This document shows, in pieces, positions 33,936 through 42,926 of a DNA stretch of 64,000 nt. The stretch is from Runella sp. MFBS21 (GTDB taxonomy: Bacteria; Bacteroidota; Bacteroidia; Cytophagales; Spirosomataceae), in contig NZ_JARNTW010000021.1 of NCBI RefSeq assembly GCF_029433105.1, forward strand, positions 1-64,000, read 5' to 3'. The notes beneath the pieces are model-generated. The model saw nothing but the letters and a program-made list of their open reading frames with translations. It searched no databases and was not told where the DNA came from. The position numbers and the translations under genes are program-made. Position 1 is the stretch's first letter; every line of letters begins with the position of its first letter.

Positions 33936-36900
33936 ATGAATCCCTCCTTTCGAGAAGACGACATCAGCCAAATACCTGCCCTATTTACCTTACAAGCCAT
34001 AGGGTACAAGTATCTTACCCCATCCGAAGCACTGCGACTTCGGGGCGGGAAGACCAGCGGTATATTATTGGAGGGGGTTTTGCGAGAACAAATACACAAA
34101 AACAATTCTTTTCGCTATAAAAACCGAGAACATCAGTTTTCAGAAACTAACGTAAGCAATGCTATCTATGCTTTACAAGATTACCCATTACAAGAGGGCT
34201 TTATGGCCTCAAACAAATACATCTATGACCTTCTGACGCTGGGGAAGAGTTTTGAGGAAACTATTTTGGGAGATAGAAAAAGCTACACACTCCACTATAT
34301 AGACTGGAAAAACCTTGCCAATAATGTCTTTCATGTAACCGAAGAACTCAGTGTTCAACGTTCCAATCGTTCTGATGGGGCTGCCACCAGTCACTACCGT
34401 CCTGATATTATTTTGTATGTCAACGGAATTCCGTTGGTCGTTATTGAGTGCAAAAGCCCAAAGATTGATAAACCGCTCAGTCAGGCCATATCACAACATT
34501 TACGCAATCAAAACGAAGACGGCATTCGTGGATTATACGTGTTTTCACAGCTTTGTATGGCGTTATGCGAAAATACTGCACAATATGGTACCACTGCCAC
34601 CGAAGAAGAGTTTTGGGGGGCATGGCGAGAGCAATATACTAACAGACAGGCCGAAGAAAATCAAAAAACGACCTTGCAGACGCTAAAAAACGAAAGTATT
34701 AACAATACAATTTATTGGGAAAACCTATTGTGTAATGAAGAACGAGCAGGGCAAGAAAACCCATATAGAGAAGCAATTGGAGCGCAGTGGAGTATTACAA
34801 GTCAAGACGAATTACTATATAATACCTGCCGCCCCGAAAGGCTTTTTGATTTGATTTTCAACTTTATAGTCTATGATGCAGGAGCCAAAGTCATAGCTCG
34901 ATACCAGCAATATTTTGGCGTTCGTAAGACCTTAGAGCGATTGAAAATTTCAAGACCATCGCCCTTTGTACAAGGAATTATGGTAAGGTCAGGTGGAGTA
35001 ATCTGGCATACGCAGGGGAGTGGTAAATCTTACACGATGGTCATGCTTGCGCAGTTGCTGGCCATGGAAAAAACAATTCCGAATCCAAAAATTATTTTAG
35101 TAACTGACCGTGTAGAATTAGACGACCAGATTTACCAAACCTTTGCCAAGTGCGATAAAGAAGTAGTACAAGCCAAAACAGGCAACGATTTAGTAGCTTA
35201 TTTAAGCCAAAGCTCGGATGCTATCGTTACAACCATTATCAACAAATTTGAGGCTGCCGTTAAAAAAATGTCGGAGGCCATTACTACTCCAAATGTTTTT
35301 GTACTGGTAGATGAAGGACACCGTACCCAATACGGCACGCTGAATGTAAAAATGCAACGGGTACTGCCAACCGCTTGTTTTATCGCATTTACAGGTACGC
35401 CTTTAATGAAAAAAGAAAAGAATACCGCTGCTAAGTTTGGCGGTATCATAGATAGCTACACCGTATCTGATGCCGTGGCCGATGGGGCAGTAGTGCCGCT
35501 TTTGTTTGAGGGGCGGTCGCCACTTTTCAATGTAAACGAAAGGCCATTAGATAATTATTTCAATAAAATTTCGGAGCCGTTGAATAACTATCAGCGAGCC
35601 GATTTGAAGCGAAAATTTAGTCGTCAAGATGCGCTTACCGCAGGGGAGCAGATTATTTATGCCAAAGCTTGGGATATTTCGCAACACTATAAAGACAACT
35701 GGCAGAGAACTGGTTTTAAAGGGCAATTAGTAGCTCCCAACAAGCAAGCTGCCGTGAGGTATAAGCGGTTTTTAGACGAAATTGGACTGGTATCCAGTGA
35801 AGTATTGGTATCGCCACCCGACGACCGAGAAGGAATAGAAGATGCCTACGGACACATTAGCGACGAGGTGTTGATTCACTGGAAAAAGATGATGGACAAA
35901 TACGGTACAGCCAAAAAGTATGATGAAACCCTACGGCAAGCCTTCAAAAAAAATGATACGCCCGAGATTATCATTGTGGTTGATAAATTATTGACAGGCT
36001 TCGATAACCCACGAAATGTAGTGCTGTATTTGTGTCGAAGATTGAGAGAACATACGCTTTTTCAGGCTATTACCCGTGTAAATAGAAAGTATGCGGGAAA
36101 AGAGTTCGGTTACATTATTGATTATGACGGTGTAATTGAAGAATTGAATCGTACCCTTCAACTATATACCAGTTATGAGGATTACGATAATCAAGATTTA
36201 GAAGATACGATTACAGACATTCAAGAAGAGATTCAGCAATTACCGCAGGCCCATTCTATGGTTTGGGATATATTCAAAACCATATCGAACAAGAAAGATT
36301 CAGCAGCTTATGAAAACTTTCTTTCCGATGAGGCTTTACGAACTTTGTTTTTTGAAAGACTATCTCGCTTTGCTCGGTTACTTAAAATGGCACTTTCTGC
36401 TTATCAATTTGTTACCCAAACCCCTGAATACGATCAAGAACGATATAAGCACGACCTTTTGTTTTTTCAAAACCTGAGGCAATCAGTTATTCAAATTTAT
36501 TCATTAGAGATTGACTACAAACAGTTTGAAGGGCAAATACAGAAGTTGATTGATACCCATGTGTCCGCCGATGAAATCATCAGTATTACCGAACAGGTCA
36601 ATATTTTTGACAGAGAAAAATTTGAAGAAGAAGTTCAAAAAATAACGGGTGCAGCATCGAAGGCACACGCTATTGCGAGCCGAACACAAAAGACGATTAC
36701 AGAAAAAATGGAGGAAGACCCTACGTTTTACAAGCGATTTTCGGAAATGATAAAAGATACCTTAGAAGCTTATCGGCAACAGAGGATTAATGAAATTGAA
36801 TTTTTGAATAAAGTTAATGACATCAAGGAGGCTGTTTTAAATCGCAAGGCAGATGATATCCCCGAGTTACTCCAAGGCAGAGATACAGCTCAGGCTATTT

Positions 36901-37187
36901 ATAGAATTTTGGCAGAAAAAATAAGTACAGGCGCTTTAATAGAGCAAACAACATGGTTGGCACTTTATATTGATGAGGCTATTCAAAAAACTGTGTTTTC
37001 TGGTGGAGTTGCTATTGTTGATTGGCAGAATAAAAGCGAAGTAGTAGGGAAAATGAGAACGGCTTTTGATGATTTACTGTGGGATTTTAAGAGCGATTAT
37101 GGCTTAGAGTGGAATACGAGTATGCTGGACGATTTGATTGAAAAGTTTATTAGCATTGCCAAAGTTCGTTTCAATGGAAAATCATAG
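33936..37187 (+). CDS. hsdR: Type I restriction enzyme subunit HsdR
   Basis: 1083 residues. The nuclease core is RPDIILY ... VVIECKS at about 150-172 (PD-ExK pattern). The motor has Walker A TQGSGKS near 358, DEGHRT near 459 and FTGTPL near 490, with the superfamily 2 helicase C-terminal segment around LLTGFDNP. It translocates DNA and cuts it when HsdM/HsdS meet unmodified sites. The start is 75 nt after the second CD-NTase gene, and the metallopeptidase gene overlaps its end. No damage is visible. Confidence 0.95.
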   Translation: MNPSFREDDISQIPALFTLQAIGYKYLTPSEALRLRGGKTSGILLEGVLREQIHKNNSFRYKNREHQFSETNVSNAIYALQDYPLQEGFMASNKYIYDLLTLGKSFEETILGDRKSYTLHYIDWKNLANNVFHVTEELSVQRSNRSDGAATSHYRPDIILYVNGIPLVVIECKSPKIDKPLSQAISQHLRNQNEDGIRGLYVFSQLCMALCENTAQYGTTATEEEFWGAWREQYTNRQAEENQKTTLQTLKNESINNTIYWENLLCNEERAGQENPYREAIGAQWSITSQDELLYNTCRPERLFDLIFNFIVYDAGAKVIARYQQYFGVRKTLERLKISRPSPFVQGIMVRSGGVIWHTQGSGKSYTMVMLAQLLAMEKTIPNPKIILVTDRVELDDQIYQTFAKCDKEVVQAKTGNDLVAYLSQSSDAIVTTIINKFEAAVKKMSEAITTPNVFVLVDEGHRTQYGTLNVKMQRVLPTACFIAFTGTPLMKKEKNTAAKFGGIIDSYTVSDAVADGAVVPLLFEGRSPLFNVNERPLDNYFNKISEPLNNYQRADLKRKFSRQDALTAGEQIIYAKAWDISQHYKDNWQRTGFKGQLVAPNKQAAVRYKRFLDEIGLVSSEVLVSPPDDREGIEDAYGHISDEVLIHWKKMMDKYGTAKKYDETLRQAFKKNDTPEIIIVVDKLLTGFDNPRNVVLYLCRRLREHTLFQAITRVNRKYAGKEFGYIIDYDGVIEELNRTLQLYTSYEDYDNQDLEDTITDIQEEIQQLPQAHSMVWDIFKTISNKKDSAAYENFLSDEALRTLFFERLSRFARLLKMALSAYQFVTQTPEYDQERYKHDLLFFQNLRQSVIQIYSLEIDYKQFEGQIQKLIDTHVSADEIISITEQVNIFDREKFEEEVQKITGAASKAHAIASRTQKTITEKMEEDPTFYKRFSEMIKDTLEAYRQQRINEIEFLNKVNDIKEAVLNRKADDIPELLQGRDTAQAIYRILAEKISTGALIEQTTWLALYIDEAIQKTVFSGGVAIVDWQNKSEVVGKMRTAFDDLLWDFKSDYGLEWNTSMLDDLIEKFISIAKVRFNGKS

Positions 37188-37884
37188 TATCAAATTTGGC
37201 TCAGTAGAAATTGTGTTTTCGATTGAATATCGAAAGCGTAAAAGTTTATCAATTACTGTTTTTCCTGACGGATTAATAACCGTTATTTCCCCAACAGATA
37301 CTGCCATTGAGCAAATCAAGGCGAAGGTACACCGCAAGGCAGCGTGGATAATAAAACAACTGGATACCTTCCAACAGTTTCAACCAAAAACAACTCCAAG
37401 AAAGTACATTTCGGGTGAAACCCATTATTATTTAGGTCGTCAATATCGCCTAAAAGTAATAGAATCCGAGAAACGAGAAGTGATTTTTCGTGGGGGATAT
37501 ATTGAGATTTATACTCTTGATAAAACGAACAAACCAGTAATTGAAAAAGCCTTAGAAGAATGGTATCGAGTAAAAGCGAAAGAAAAGTTTGGACCTGTTT
37601 TTAAGAAGTGTCTTGAAAAATTACCGTTGGAAGAAGAGCTTAAAGCAAATCTTAATTTCAAACTACTATCAATGCCCAAACGCTGGGGAAGTTGTACCAA
37701 CGTAGGAAATATATTGCTCAATCCTAATCTTGTCAAAACATCAAAAGCCTGTATCGAATATGTGATTTTGCATGAGTTGTGTCATTTGGTAATTCCATAT
37801 CATAACGCAGCTTTTTACGAGTTGCAAACTATATTAATGCCTGATTGGCGAGAGTTGAAGAAGAAATTGGACTTTTCGATATAG
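37174..37884 (+). CDS. YgjP/SprT-like metallopeptidase linked to hsdR
   Basis: 236 residues from the ATG at 37174, which overlaps the hsdR stop by 14 nt. A longer frame from 37138 is less likely. The zinc motif ILHELCHLVIPYH (HExxH with a later His) lies near residue 190. The preceding MPKRWGSC segment is the family hallmark of the DUF45/YgjP group, often called M48-like. Such genes are frequent companions of type I restriction loci, with unknown role, possibly controlling turnover of the R subunit. The coupled translation supports a link here. Confidence 0.88.
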   Translation: MENHSIKFGSVEIVFSIEYRKRKSLSITVFPDGLITVISPTDTAIEQIKAKVHRKAAWIIKQLDTFQQFQPKTTPRKYISGETHYYLGRQYRLKVIESEKREVIFRGGYIEIYTLDKTNKPVIEKALEEWYRVKAKEKFGPVFKKCLEKLPLEEELKANLNFKLLSMPKRWGSCTNVGNILLNPNLVKTSKACIEYVILHELCHLVIPYHNAAFYELQTILMPDWRELKKKLDFSI

Positions 37885-37930
37885 ATATATAATTGTAAAT
37901 ACTTGTTTTTATAACGTAATTATCACGATA

Positions 37931-37938
37931 TAATTTTG
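37931..37938 (+). promoter_or_regulatory. Candidate -7 element for the disrupted small gene
   Basis: TAATTTTG at this site fits the Bacteroidetes -7 consensus TAnnTTTG. A TTG lies 25 nt upstream, which is slightly far for the -33 element. The start codon of the small zinc-ribbon gene is 50 nt downstream. This is a weak prediction. Confidence 0.35.
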
Positions 37939-37988
37939 ATATATAAAAACCTTCCTATATCTTTACTACAAGATAACCGCTTACTATT

Positions 37989-38144
37989 ATGCCACAATTA
38001 GATCGCTCCAACTTCAAGTACAACGCCAAAGTCTTTGAAAAAACCTGCCTTTGGTGTGGCATTATTTACTTTGCCAGTCGGTCAACGGCTAAGTATTGTT
38101 CAGCTACTTGCCGTGGTTGGCCTTTATTAAAGAAACGGGGGTAA
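37989..38144 (+). pseudogene. 5' part of a zinc-ribbon gene split by the Tn3 element
   Basis: The ATG at 37989 begins a frame whose first 43 codons are host sequence. It carries four cysteines in a CLWC ... YCSATC pattern (a zinc-ribbon-like CxxC-x13-CxxxC). At 38119 the transposon begins and the frame runs into it (WPLLKKRG, stop at 38142-38144). The rest of the gene is at 42103-42281. Removing the transposon and one copy of the GTGGTT repeat restores 100 codons in frame. The original product would be a small zinc-ribbon plus coiled-coil protein of unknown function. Confidence 0.75.
38113..38118. repeat. Target site duplication, left copy (GTGGTT)
   Basis: GTGGTT lies directly outside the left terminal inverted repeat and recurs outside the right one. 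Tn3 elements usually duplicate 5 bp; the sixth matching base may be chance. Confidence 0.75.
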
Positions 38145-38154
38145 TGTTCCACGA
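38119..38154. repeat. Left terminal inverted repeat of the Tn3 element
   Basis: 36 bp starting GGCCTTTATT and ending TTCCACGA. It matches the right end in inverse orientation with one difference (C at 38136 versus T). It is the transposase binding end; partial similarity continues a few bases inward. Confidence 0.85.
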
Positions 38155-38210
38155 TATTGAGTTAACTATTTGTAATGTAGTGTTCTACGTTCAAAATTTC
38201 ACTTTTTCTT

Positions 38211-38783
38211 TTATAAAATCCTTTTTTGTCCCATTGCTTCAAGATAACGGTAAACTGTTGACCGGCCTACACCAATGATGCCGGCGATTTCTTCGGCGGT
38301 TTTCTTTTCCTTGTAAAGCATCACTGCGGTTTCTGCTTTTTTAATGGCATCCGGACTAAGTCCTTTCTTTTTCCCACCCATACGTCCCCTTGCACGTGCA
38401 GCTGAAAGCCCAGCCCTGGTGCGCTCGCGGATAATATCCCGTTCAAATTCGGCCAATGAAGCAAAGATGTTCAGAAAGAAGCGGCCCTGGGCAGTCGAAG
38501 TATCAATGGCATCCTTCAAAGAAATGAACTCTATTTTCCTTTCTTCCAGCTGGGCAATTAGGTTAACCAGCTCCCGCAATGATCTTCCGAGCCGGTCAAG
38601 CTTGTACACCACTACTGTATCGCCTTCCCGGAGCATTTCCAGCATCTTCAAAAGTTGTGGGCGTTCTTTGCCTGATGAGATCTTCTCCTGAAATATCTGC
38701 TGGCATTTTGCCAGCTTCAACTCGTCAATCTGCATATCCAGTACCTGGTCTTGGGTCGACACCCTTGCGTATCCTATTTTCAT
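38211..38783 (-). CDS. tnpR: Serine resolvase TnpR of the Tn3 element
   Basis: 190 residues from the ATG at 38781-38783; an earlier in-frame ATG at 38798 adds five residues. The N terminus MKIGYARVSTQDQ carries the catalytic Ser9. DRLGRSLRELVNL and EFERDIIRERTRAGL are the other resolvase/invertase motifs, and the C-terminal helix-turn-helix is TAEEIAGIIGVGRSTVYRYL. It resolves cointegrates during replicative transposition. It is transcribed away from the transposase gene, and the spacer between them should contain the res site. Confidence 0.93.
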   Translation of the reverse strand: MKIGYARVSTQDQVLDMQIDELKLAKCQQIFQEKISSGKERPQLLKMLEMLREGDTVVVYKLDRLGRSLRELVNLIAQLEERKIEFISLKDAIDTSTAQGRFFLNIFASLAEFERDIIRERTRAGLSAARARGRMGGKKKGLSPDAIKKAETAVMLYKEKKTAEEIAGIIGVGRSTVYRYLEAMGQKRIL

Positions 38784-38942
38784 ACTTTGGAATCCCACTA
38801 ATCTGGTAATTTTTCAAAAATAGGATTTTATTTAATGGGACAACAATTTGGTATTGATATTTGATACGAATAGGATACATTTCATGGTCATTTCAAAATC
38901 CCGTAGAACGTTCGTTTACTGGGATTCTATTTTTTACAATTT
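38784..38942. other. Probable res site and divergent promoters of the Tn3 element
   Basis: This 159-nt AT-rich spacer separates divergently transcribed tnpR and tnpA. In Tn3 relatives this region holds the three-part resolution site and both promoters. I see short partial repeats of ATAGGAT (near 38820 and 38868) but could not define the subsites. Confidence 0.5.
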
Positions 38943-41900
38943 ATGAGATTATTAGAAATTTTAGACAAGGGCCAGCAGAATGAATTTGATAACCCGCCCA
39001 AGTTCGATTACGGACAAAGAAAATTCTTTTTTACCATGCCCAAGTGGGCAGAAGATGAATGCAGGACTATGCTGAGCCCTGTTAATCAAGTTGGGTTTGT
39101 GATTCAGGTCGGTTATTTTAAGGCAAGTGGGCGGTTTTTCAATGCAAAGAATTTTAACAGGGCAGATATTGAATTTATAATACGACGTTTGGGTGTATCC
39201 ATTAACTGGGGTAATATTGAACAAACGTATGCACGTAGCGTTATTCATCGACACCGGCAGGTGATTTTAGAAAGTTTTGGTGTCGAGCCCTTTGATGACA
39301 GACAAAAGGAAGTGGCTTTGAGGGAGGCTATCAAATTTGCCAAACGGCAAATGCGGCCTGCTGCTGTATTCGGCTCCCTGGCTGAGTACATGCGCATCCA
39401 CCGGATCGAACTGCCAGCTTATTATACTTTTTCGGTTATCATTTCTGATGCTTTCAAATGGATGCATAACGAGCTGGAATCGCTCATAGAAGTGCACCTG
39501 TCAGAAAAAAATAAAGAGCAGCTAGATGCGCTCCTGTCGGTTCAGAAGGATCCACACACAGACCAGCCCGTCAGGTTCTACCTGATCACACGTATTAAGC
39601 GCAGCCACCAAACCATGAAACCCATGGCCATTAAAGCCAATATTGAAGATTATTTATACTTAAAGACCCTGTATACTGATCTAAAACCATTATTGGCACT
39701 TTTGAACTTGTCGGATGAAATGATAGAATACTATGCCCAGTTTGTAATCCGGTCACAGGTTTTTCAAGTTTCAACCCGGCAGGAAAACCGTAAATATTTG
39801 ATGATCATATGCTTTATCGTCTACCAGTATTATTTTCTGGGGGATTTGTTGGTCGAGATACTGTTAAGGGCATCACAACAGATTGAAAATACCTCTCAAC
39901 GTGAGGTCAAAGAAGCGATCTTTCAAAAGCATGTTGAATCCCAGCAAGAGATGGAGCAGTTTATTAAGGTGAGTGCTCAGATGGTCAAGGAAGCTAAAGA
40001 TATTGAACGGGTTGCACTTGATTTCTCCCAGACCAATGATCAAAAGGTAAAGCATTTTATAAAGTGGGTGAACGGGGATGTATTCAAGCGCTTTACAGAT
40101 AGCCAAAATAGCATTGAGCAATTAAAGAAAGGCGGTTACGCGAGTAAGGACGATACTTATTACCAGATTATGGAAGAGAAATCACGAAAACTCCAGACAC
40201 GGGTAGCGGACATACTACGGCATATTAATTTTGAAGCGAAAAACGAAAACCTCACTCAGGCCCTGGAAGAATTTAAAAAGAGGGATGGCCGCCTGCCGGA
40301 AAATCCGCTGGATGGCTTTTTGGGCAAAAAAGAACAACATTATTTTAAAAATTCTTCCTCCCGAAGCTCTTTGTACAAGGTTTTACTGACCCGGCATTTA
40401 GCCCATGGAATCAAATCGGGACAGGTAAATCTGACGGATTCTTTTTTGCACAAGCCATTTTTAAAATACCTGATCGAAGAATCGGTGTGGGTAAATCAAA
40501 AAGAGCAATTACTGGAAAGTGCTGGACTACAATGGATCAGTGACTTCAAAAGCCTCCTAACCGATCTACAGGGAAGTCTTGGAAAGGCATTTGCCCATAC
40601 TTTTGAGCGGATTGACAAGGGACAAAATAAATTCGTTGAGACCAGAAAAGATGGTAAACCACGCTTTATAGAACCTAAAACGCCCGATAAACCTGGTATC
40701 GATATGGATCTTTGGCCGCCTGAAGGGTCCATTCCGATCATTGAAGTTTTGAATACTGTAAATGCCAAATGCAATTTTACAGATGCGTTGCAACACTGGA
40801 ACAAAAAAAACAAACCAAATCGGCCCAACGACACGGTTTTTCTGGCGGGATTGATCGCCTATGGCTGTAATATAGGGGTTGGCCCTATGGCTCGTAACTC
40901 TCAGAATGTATCGGCCAATACGCTTGACAATACCGTCAACTGGTATTTTACCCTTGAAAACATTCAAGAAGCCAATGACGCTATCCTGATGTTGATGGGG
41001 AAACTAAAAATCAGTGAATTATTCCGGAAGGACCCCAAGATCCTACATACTTCCAGCGATGGGCAGAAGTTCTATATCCAGGTAGATTCGATACATGCCA
41101 ATTATTCTTATAAATACTTTGGCAACGAGAAAGGAATTGTGATTTACTCCTTTATTGATGAAATGCACCGGCTTTTCTATTCTACTTCATTTAGCTCTTC
41201 ACAACGGGAAGCCCCTTACGTAATTGATGGTCTGATGCACAACCAGGTTGTCGAATCCGATATTCATTCAACTGATTCTCATGGATTTAGCGAGATTATT
41301 TTTGCATTGACTCATCTATTGGGGATTCGTTTTGCTCCCCGGATCGAAGATTTCCAGAGCCTTATTTTCTATATTTTCCCCAGAATGAACGTGGAATCCC
41401 TTAAAAACTATCAAATCAAAGTGGGTAATCCAATCCAAACCAAGCTGATTGAAGAGCAGTGGGACGAAATAATGAGAATGGTTGTCAGTATTAAACTCAA
41501 ACATACCACTGCATCCACGTTGTTGAAAAGACTTAGTTCCTATTCACAGCAGCACCAGCTTTACCTGGCACTTCGTGAGCTTGGGCGGGTAGTAAGGACT
41601 TTGTTTTTGCTGAAATATATGGACGATGAAATGCTCCGCAAGAGAATAAACCAGCAGAACAACAAGACTGAAAATTCCCATCAGTTTGCAAAGGCTGTAT
41701 TCTATGCGAATAATGGGGAAATACGGTTTGCTTCCCGTCAGGAGCATCTGATCACGGACTCTTGTAAACGTTTAATTCAGAATGCAATTGTTTGCTGGAA
41801 TTATTTACACTTGTCCAAGGAGCTGATAAAAGTCTCCGATAAACAGCGTGATGAGATGGTTAAAGCCATTGAGCAGTCATCGCCCGTCAGCTGGACACAT

Positions 41901-41999
41901 GTCAATTTGCACGGAAAATTTGACTTTTCAGAAGAGGCTTTAAAGGGATCCGTAGATTTCGACCTGGAAGAGATTTTAAACTTTGAAATCAATAAATGA
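38943..41999 (+). CDS. tnpA: Tn3-family transposase TnpA
   Basis: 1018 residues, full length for the family. The DDE catalytic region is visible in the last third: SSDGQKFYIQ (first Asp), STDSHGFSE (second Asp, with the conserved Gly-Phe) and EEQWDEIMRM (Glu). The N-terminal half binds the terminal repeats. It catalyses replicative transposition; the resolvase gene on the other strand completes the process. No frameshift or stop is present, so the element may still be active. Confidence 0.95.
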   Translation: MRLLEILDKGQQNEFDNPPKFDYGQRKFFFTMPKWAEDECRTMLSPVNQVGFVIQVGYFKASGRFFNAKNFNRADIEFIIRRLGVSINWGNIEQTYARSVIHRHRQVILESFGVEPFDDRQKEVALREAIKFAKRQMRPAAVFGSLAEYMRIHRIELPAYYTFSVIISDAFKWMHNELESLIEVHLSEKNKEQLDALLSVQKDPHTDQPVRFYLITRIKRSHQTMKPMAIKANIEDYLYLKTLYTDLKPLLALLNLSDEMIEYYAQFVIRSQVFQVSTRQENRKYLMIICFIVYQYYFLGDLLVEILLRASQQIENTSQREVKEAIFQKHVESQQEMEQFIKVSAQMVKEAKDIERVALDFSQTNDQKVKHFIKWVNGDVFKRFTDSQNSIEQLKKGGYASKDDTYYQIMEEKSRKLQTRVADILRHINFEAKNENLTQALEEFKKRDGRLPENPLDGFLGKKEQHYFKNSSSRSSLYKVLLTRHLAHGIKSGQVNLTDSFLHKPFLKYLIEESVWVNQKEQLLESAGLQWISDFKSLLTDLQGSLGKAFAHTFERIDKGQNKFVETRKDGKPRFIEPKTPDKPGIDMDLWPPEGSIPIIEVLNTVNAKCNFTDALQHWNKKNKPNRPNDTVFLAGLIAYGCNIGVGPMARNSQNVSANTLDNTVNWYFTLENIQEANDAILMLMGKLKISELFRKDPKILHTSSDGQKFYIQVDSIHANYSYKYFGNEKGIVIYSFIDEMHRLFYSTSFSSSQREAPYVIDGLMHNQVVESDIHSTDSHGFSEIIFALTHLLGIRFAPRIEDFQSLIFYIFPRMNVESLKNYQIKVGNPIQTKLIEEQWDEIMRMVVSIKLKHTTASTLLKRLSSYSQQHQLYLALRELGRVVRTLFLLKYMDDEMLRKRINQQNNKTENSHQFAKAVFYANNGEIRFASRQEHLITDSCKRLIQNAIVCWNYLHLSKELIKVSDKQRDEMVKAIEQSSPVSWTHVNLHGKFDFSEEALKGSVDFDLEEILNFEINK

Positions 42000-42066
42000 A
42001 AGCAGAAATGGGAAATTTTGATTTTTTTAACCGTAATCCACTGTATTATATATCAGTAAGTCGATT

Positions 42067-42102
42067 TCGTGGAACATTACCCCCATTTCTTTAATAAAGG
42101 CC
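42067..42102. repeat. Right terminal inverted repeat of the Tn3 element
   Basis: 36 bp matching the left end (38119-38154) in inverse orientation with one mismatch, ending AATAAAGGCC at the outer boundary. The copy of GTGGTT follows at once. Confidence 0.85.
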
Positions 42103-42108
42103 GTGGTT
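42103..42108. repeat. Target site duplication, right copy (GTGGTT)
   Basis: Identical to 38113-38118 and directly outside the right inverted repeat. The reading frame of the split gene resumes through it (CGT GGT TAT). Confidence 0.75.
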
Positions 42109-42281
42109 ATGCTAACCAAGCCAAAGCTGCCGAAGAAGCTATGCCTTATGACGAAACAGAGAAAATGATTTCGGCACTACTTTCTGAAAATGCCCATTTA
42201 AAAGGGCAAGTGCAACGGTATGTACTTGAAAATGAGGAATTGAGAAAGGCATTGGAACGTTTTCAATCAAATGGCAATTAA
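42103..42281 (+). pseudogene. 3' part of the zinc-ribbon gene split by Tn3
   Basis: This is the continuation of the frame that starts at 37989. After the target duplication it encodes YANQAKAAEEAMPYDE and a helical, heptad-like stretch (MISALLSENAHLKGQVQRYV ... ENEELRKALERF), a probable coiled coil. A frame starting inside the transposon end (42069) could still express this C-terminal part. Its stop overlaps the start of the Crp/Fnr gene by 11 nt. That overlap suggests the intact gene was once in an operon with, and perhaps translationally coupled to, the regulator. Confidence 0.75.
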
Positions 42282-42855
42282 AAAAAGCATGAAAGAACTC
42301 TTGATGTATTTTAACCGATTTCAAGCATTGCCACCAGAGGCTGAAAAAGCCATTACTGAAATATGTTCTATGATTACTATCAAGAGAAACGAAGATTTGC
42401 AATCTATCGGACACACTTGCCTAACCATTTATTTTGTCAAAAAAGGCATCGCACGAATTTATTATTATAAAGACGGCATTGACATAACCGAATCTTTTTC
42501 GCCAGAGAACACCATAATTGCACGAGTCGAAAGTCTTTTTACGGGTACTCCCTCTCGAAAAGCCATTCAAATTGTGGAAGATGCCGAAATTATCGCTATC
42601 AATGCTACCAAGTTGTTCCAGCTTTATGATACTTTCCCAGCAATTGAACGACTATTCAGGAAAATTTTTGAGAGCGCCTATGTCGAAACAGTCAACCGAA
42701 TCGAAAGTATCCAATTCCACTCCGCAGAGGAGCGTTATCTGGCTCTTCTGCAAGACACCCCCAACATTATACAACGGGTTCCCCTCAAATGTATCGCTTC
42801 TTATTTGGGTATAACACAGGTAAGTTTGAGTCGGATTAGAGCTAACATTAAATGA
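42271..42855 (+). CDS. Crp/Fnr-family transcription regulator
   Basis: 194 residues. A cyclic-nucleotide-binding-like beta-roll occupies about 20-130 (IGHTCLTIYFVKKGIARIYYYKDG), followed by a linking helix and a short helix-turn-helix at the end (LKCIASYLGITQVSLSRIRANIK). Such regulators respond to redox or small molecules. It precedes a rhodanese-metallo-beta-lactamase gene and a transporter, so it likely controls sulfur or persulfide handling. An internal ATG at 42289 is an alternative start. Confidence 0.85.
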   Translation: MAIKKSMKELLMYFNRFQALPPEAEKAITEICSMITIKRNEDLQSIGHTCLTIYFVKKGIARIYYYKDGIDITESFSPENTIIARVESLFTGTPSRKAIQIVEDAEIIAINATKLFQLYDTFPAIERLFRKIFESAYVETVNRIESIQFHSAEERYLALLQDTPNIIQRVPLKCIASYLGITQVSLSRIRANIK

Positions 42856-42880
42856 TTATTTAACAAATGTAAAAGGATTG

Positions 42881-42888
42881 TATTTTTG
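42881..42888 (+). promoter_or_regulatory. Candidate -7 element before the rhodanese-MBL gene
   Basis: TATTTTTG matches the Bacteroidetes -7 consensus TAnnTTTG and lies 38 nt before the ATG at 42927. No clear -33 TTG was found at the usual distance. The position suits a promoter controlled by the Crp/Fnr gene just upstream. Confidence 0.35.
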
Positions 42889-42926
42889 GTTGCCTGACCT
42901 TTGTGAAGAATTAAACCCCATTTACA

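Larger units (their letters stand above)
38119..42102. mobile_element. Minimal Tn3-family transposon
   Basis: 3984 bp bounded by 36-bp terminal inverted repeats (38119-38154 and 42067-42102, one mismatch) and flanked by the direct repeat GTGGTT. It holds only a minus-strand serine resolvase and a plus-strand transposase, divergently arranged around a probable res site, the layout of Tn3. No cargo gene is present. The ends begin GGCCTTTATT, not the GGGG of Tn3 itself. Near-perfect ends, an intact target duplication and complete genes indicate a recent insertion. Confidence 0.9.

Noticed and set aside
38211-42102. Cargo genes inside the Tn3 element
   Set aside because: All other frames in the element are antisense shadows of tnpA or tnpR.
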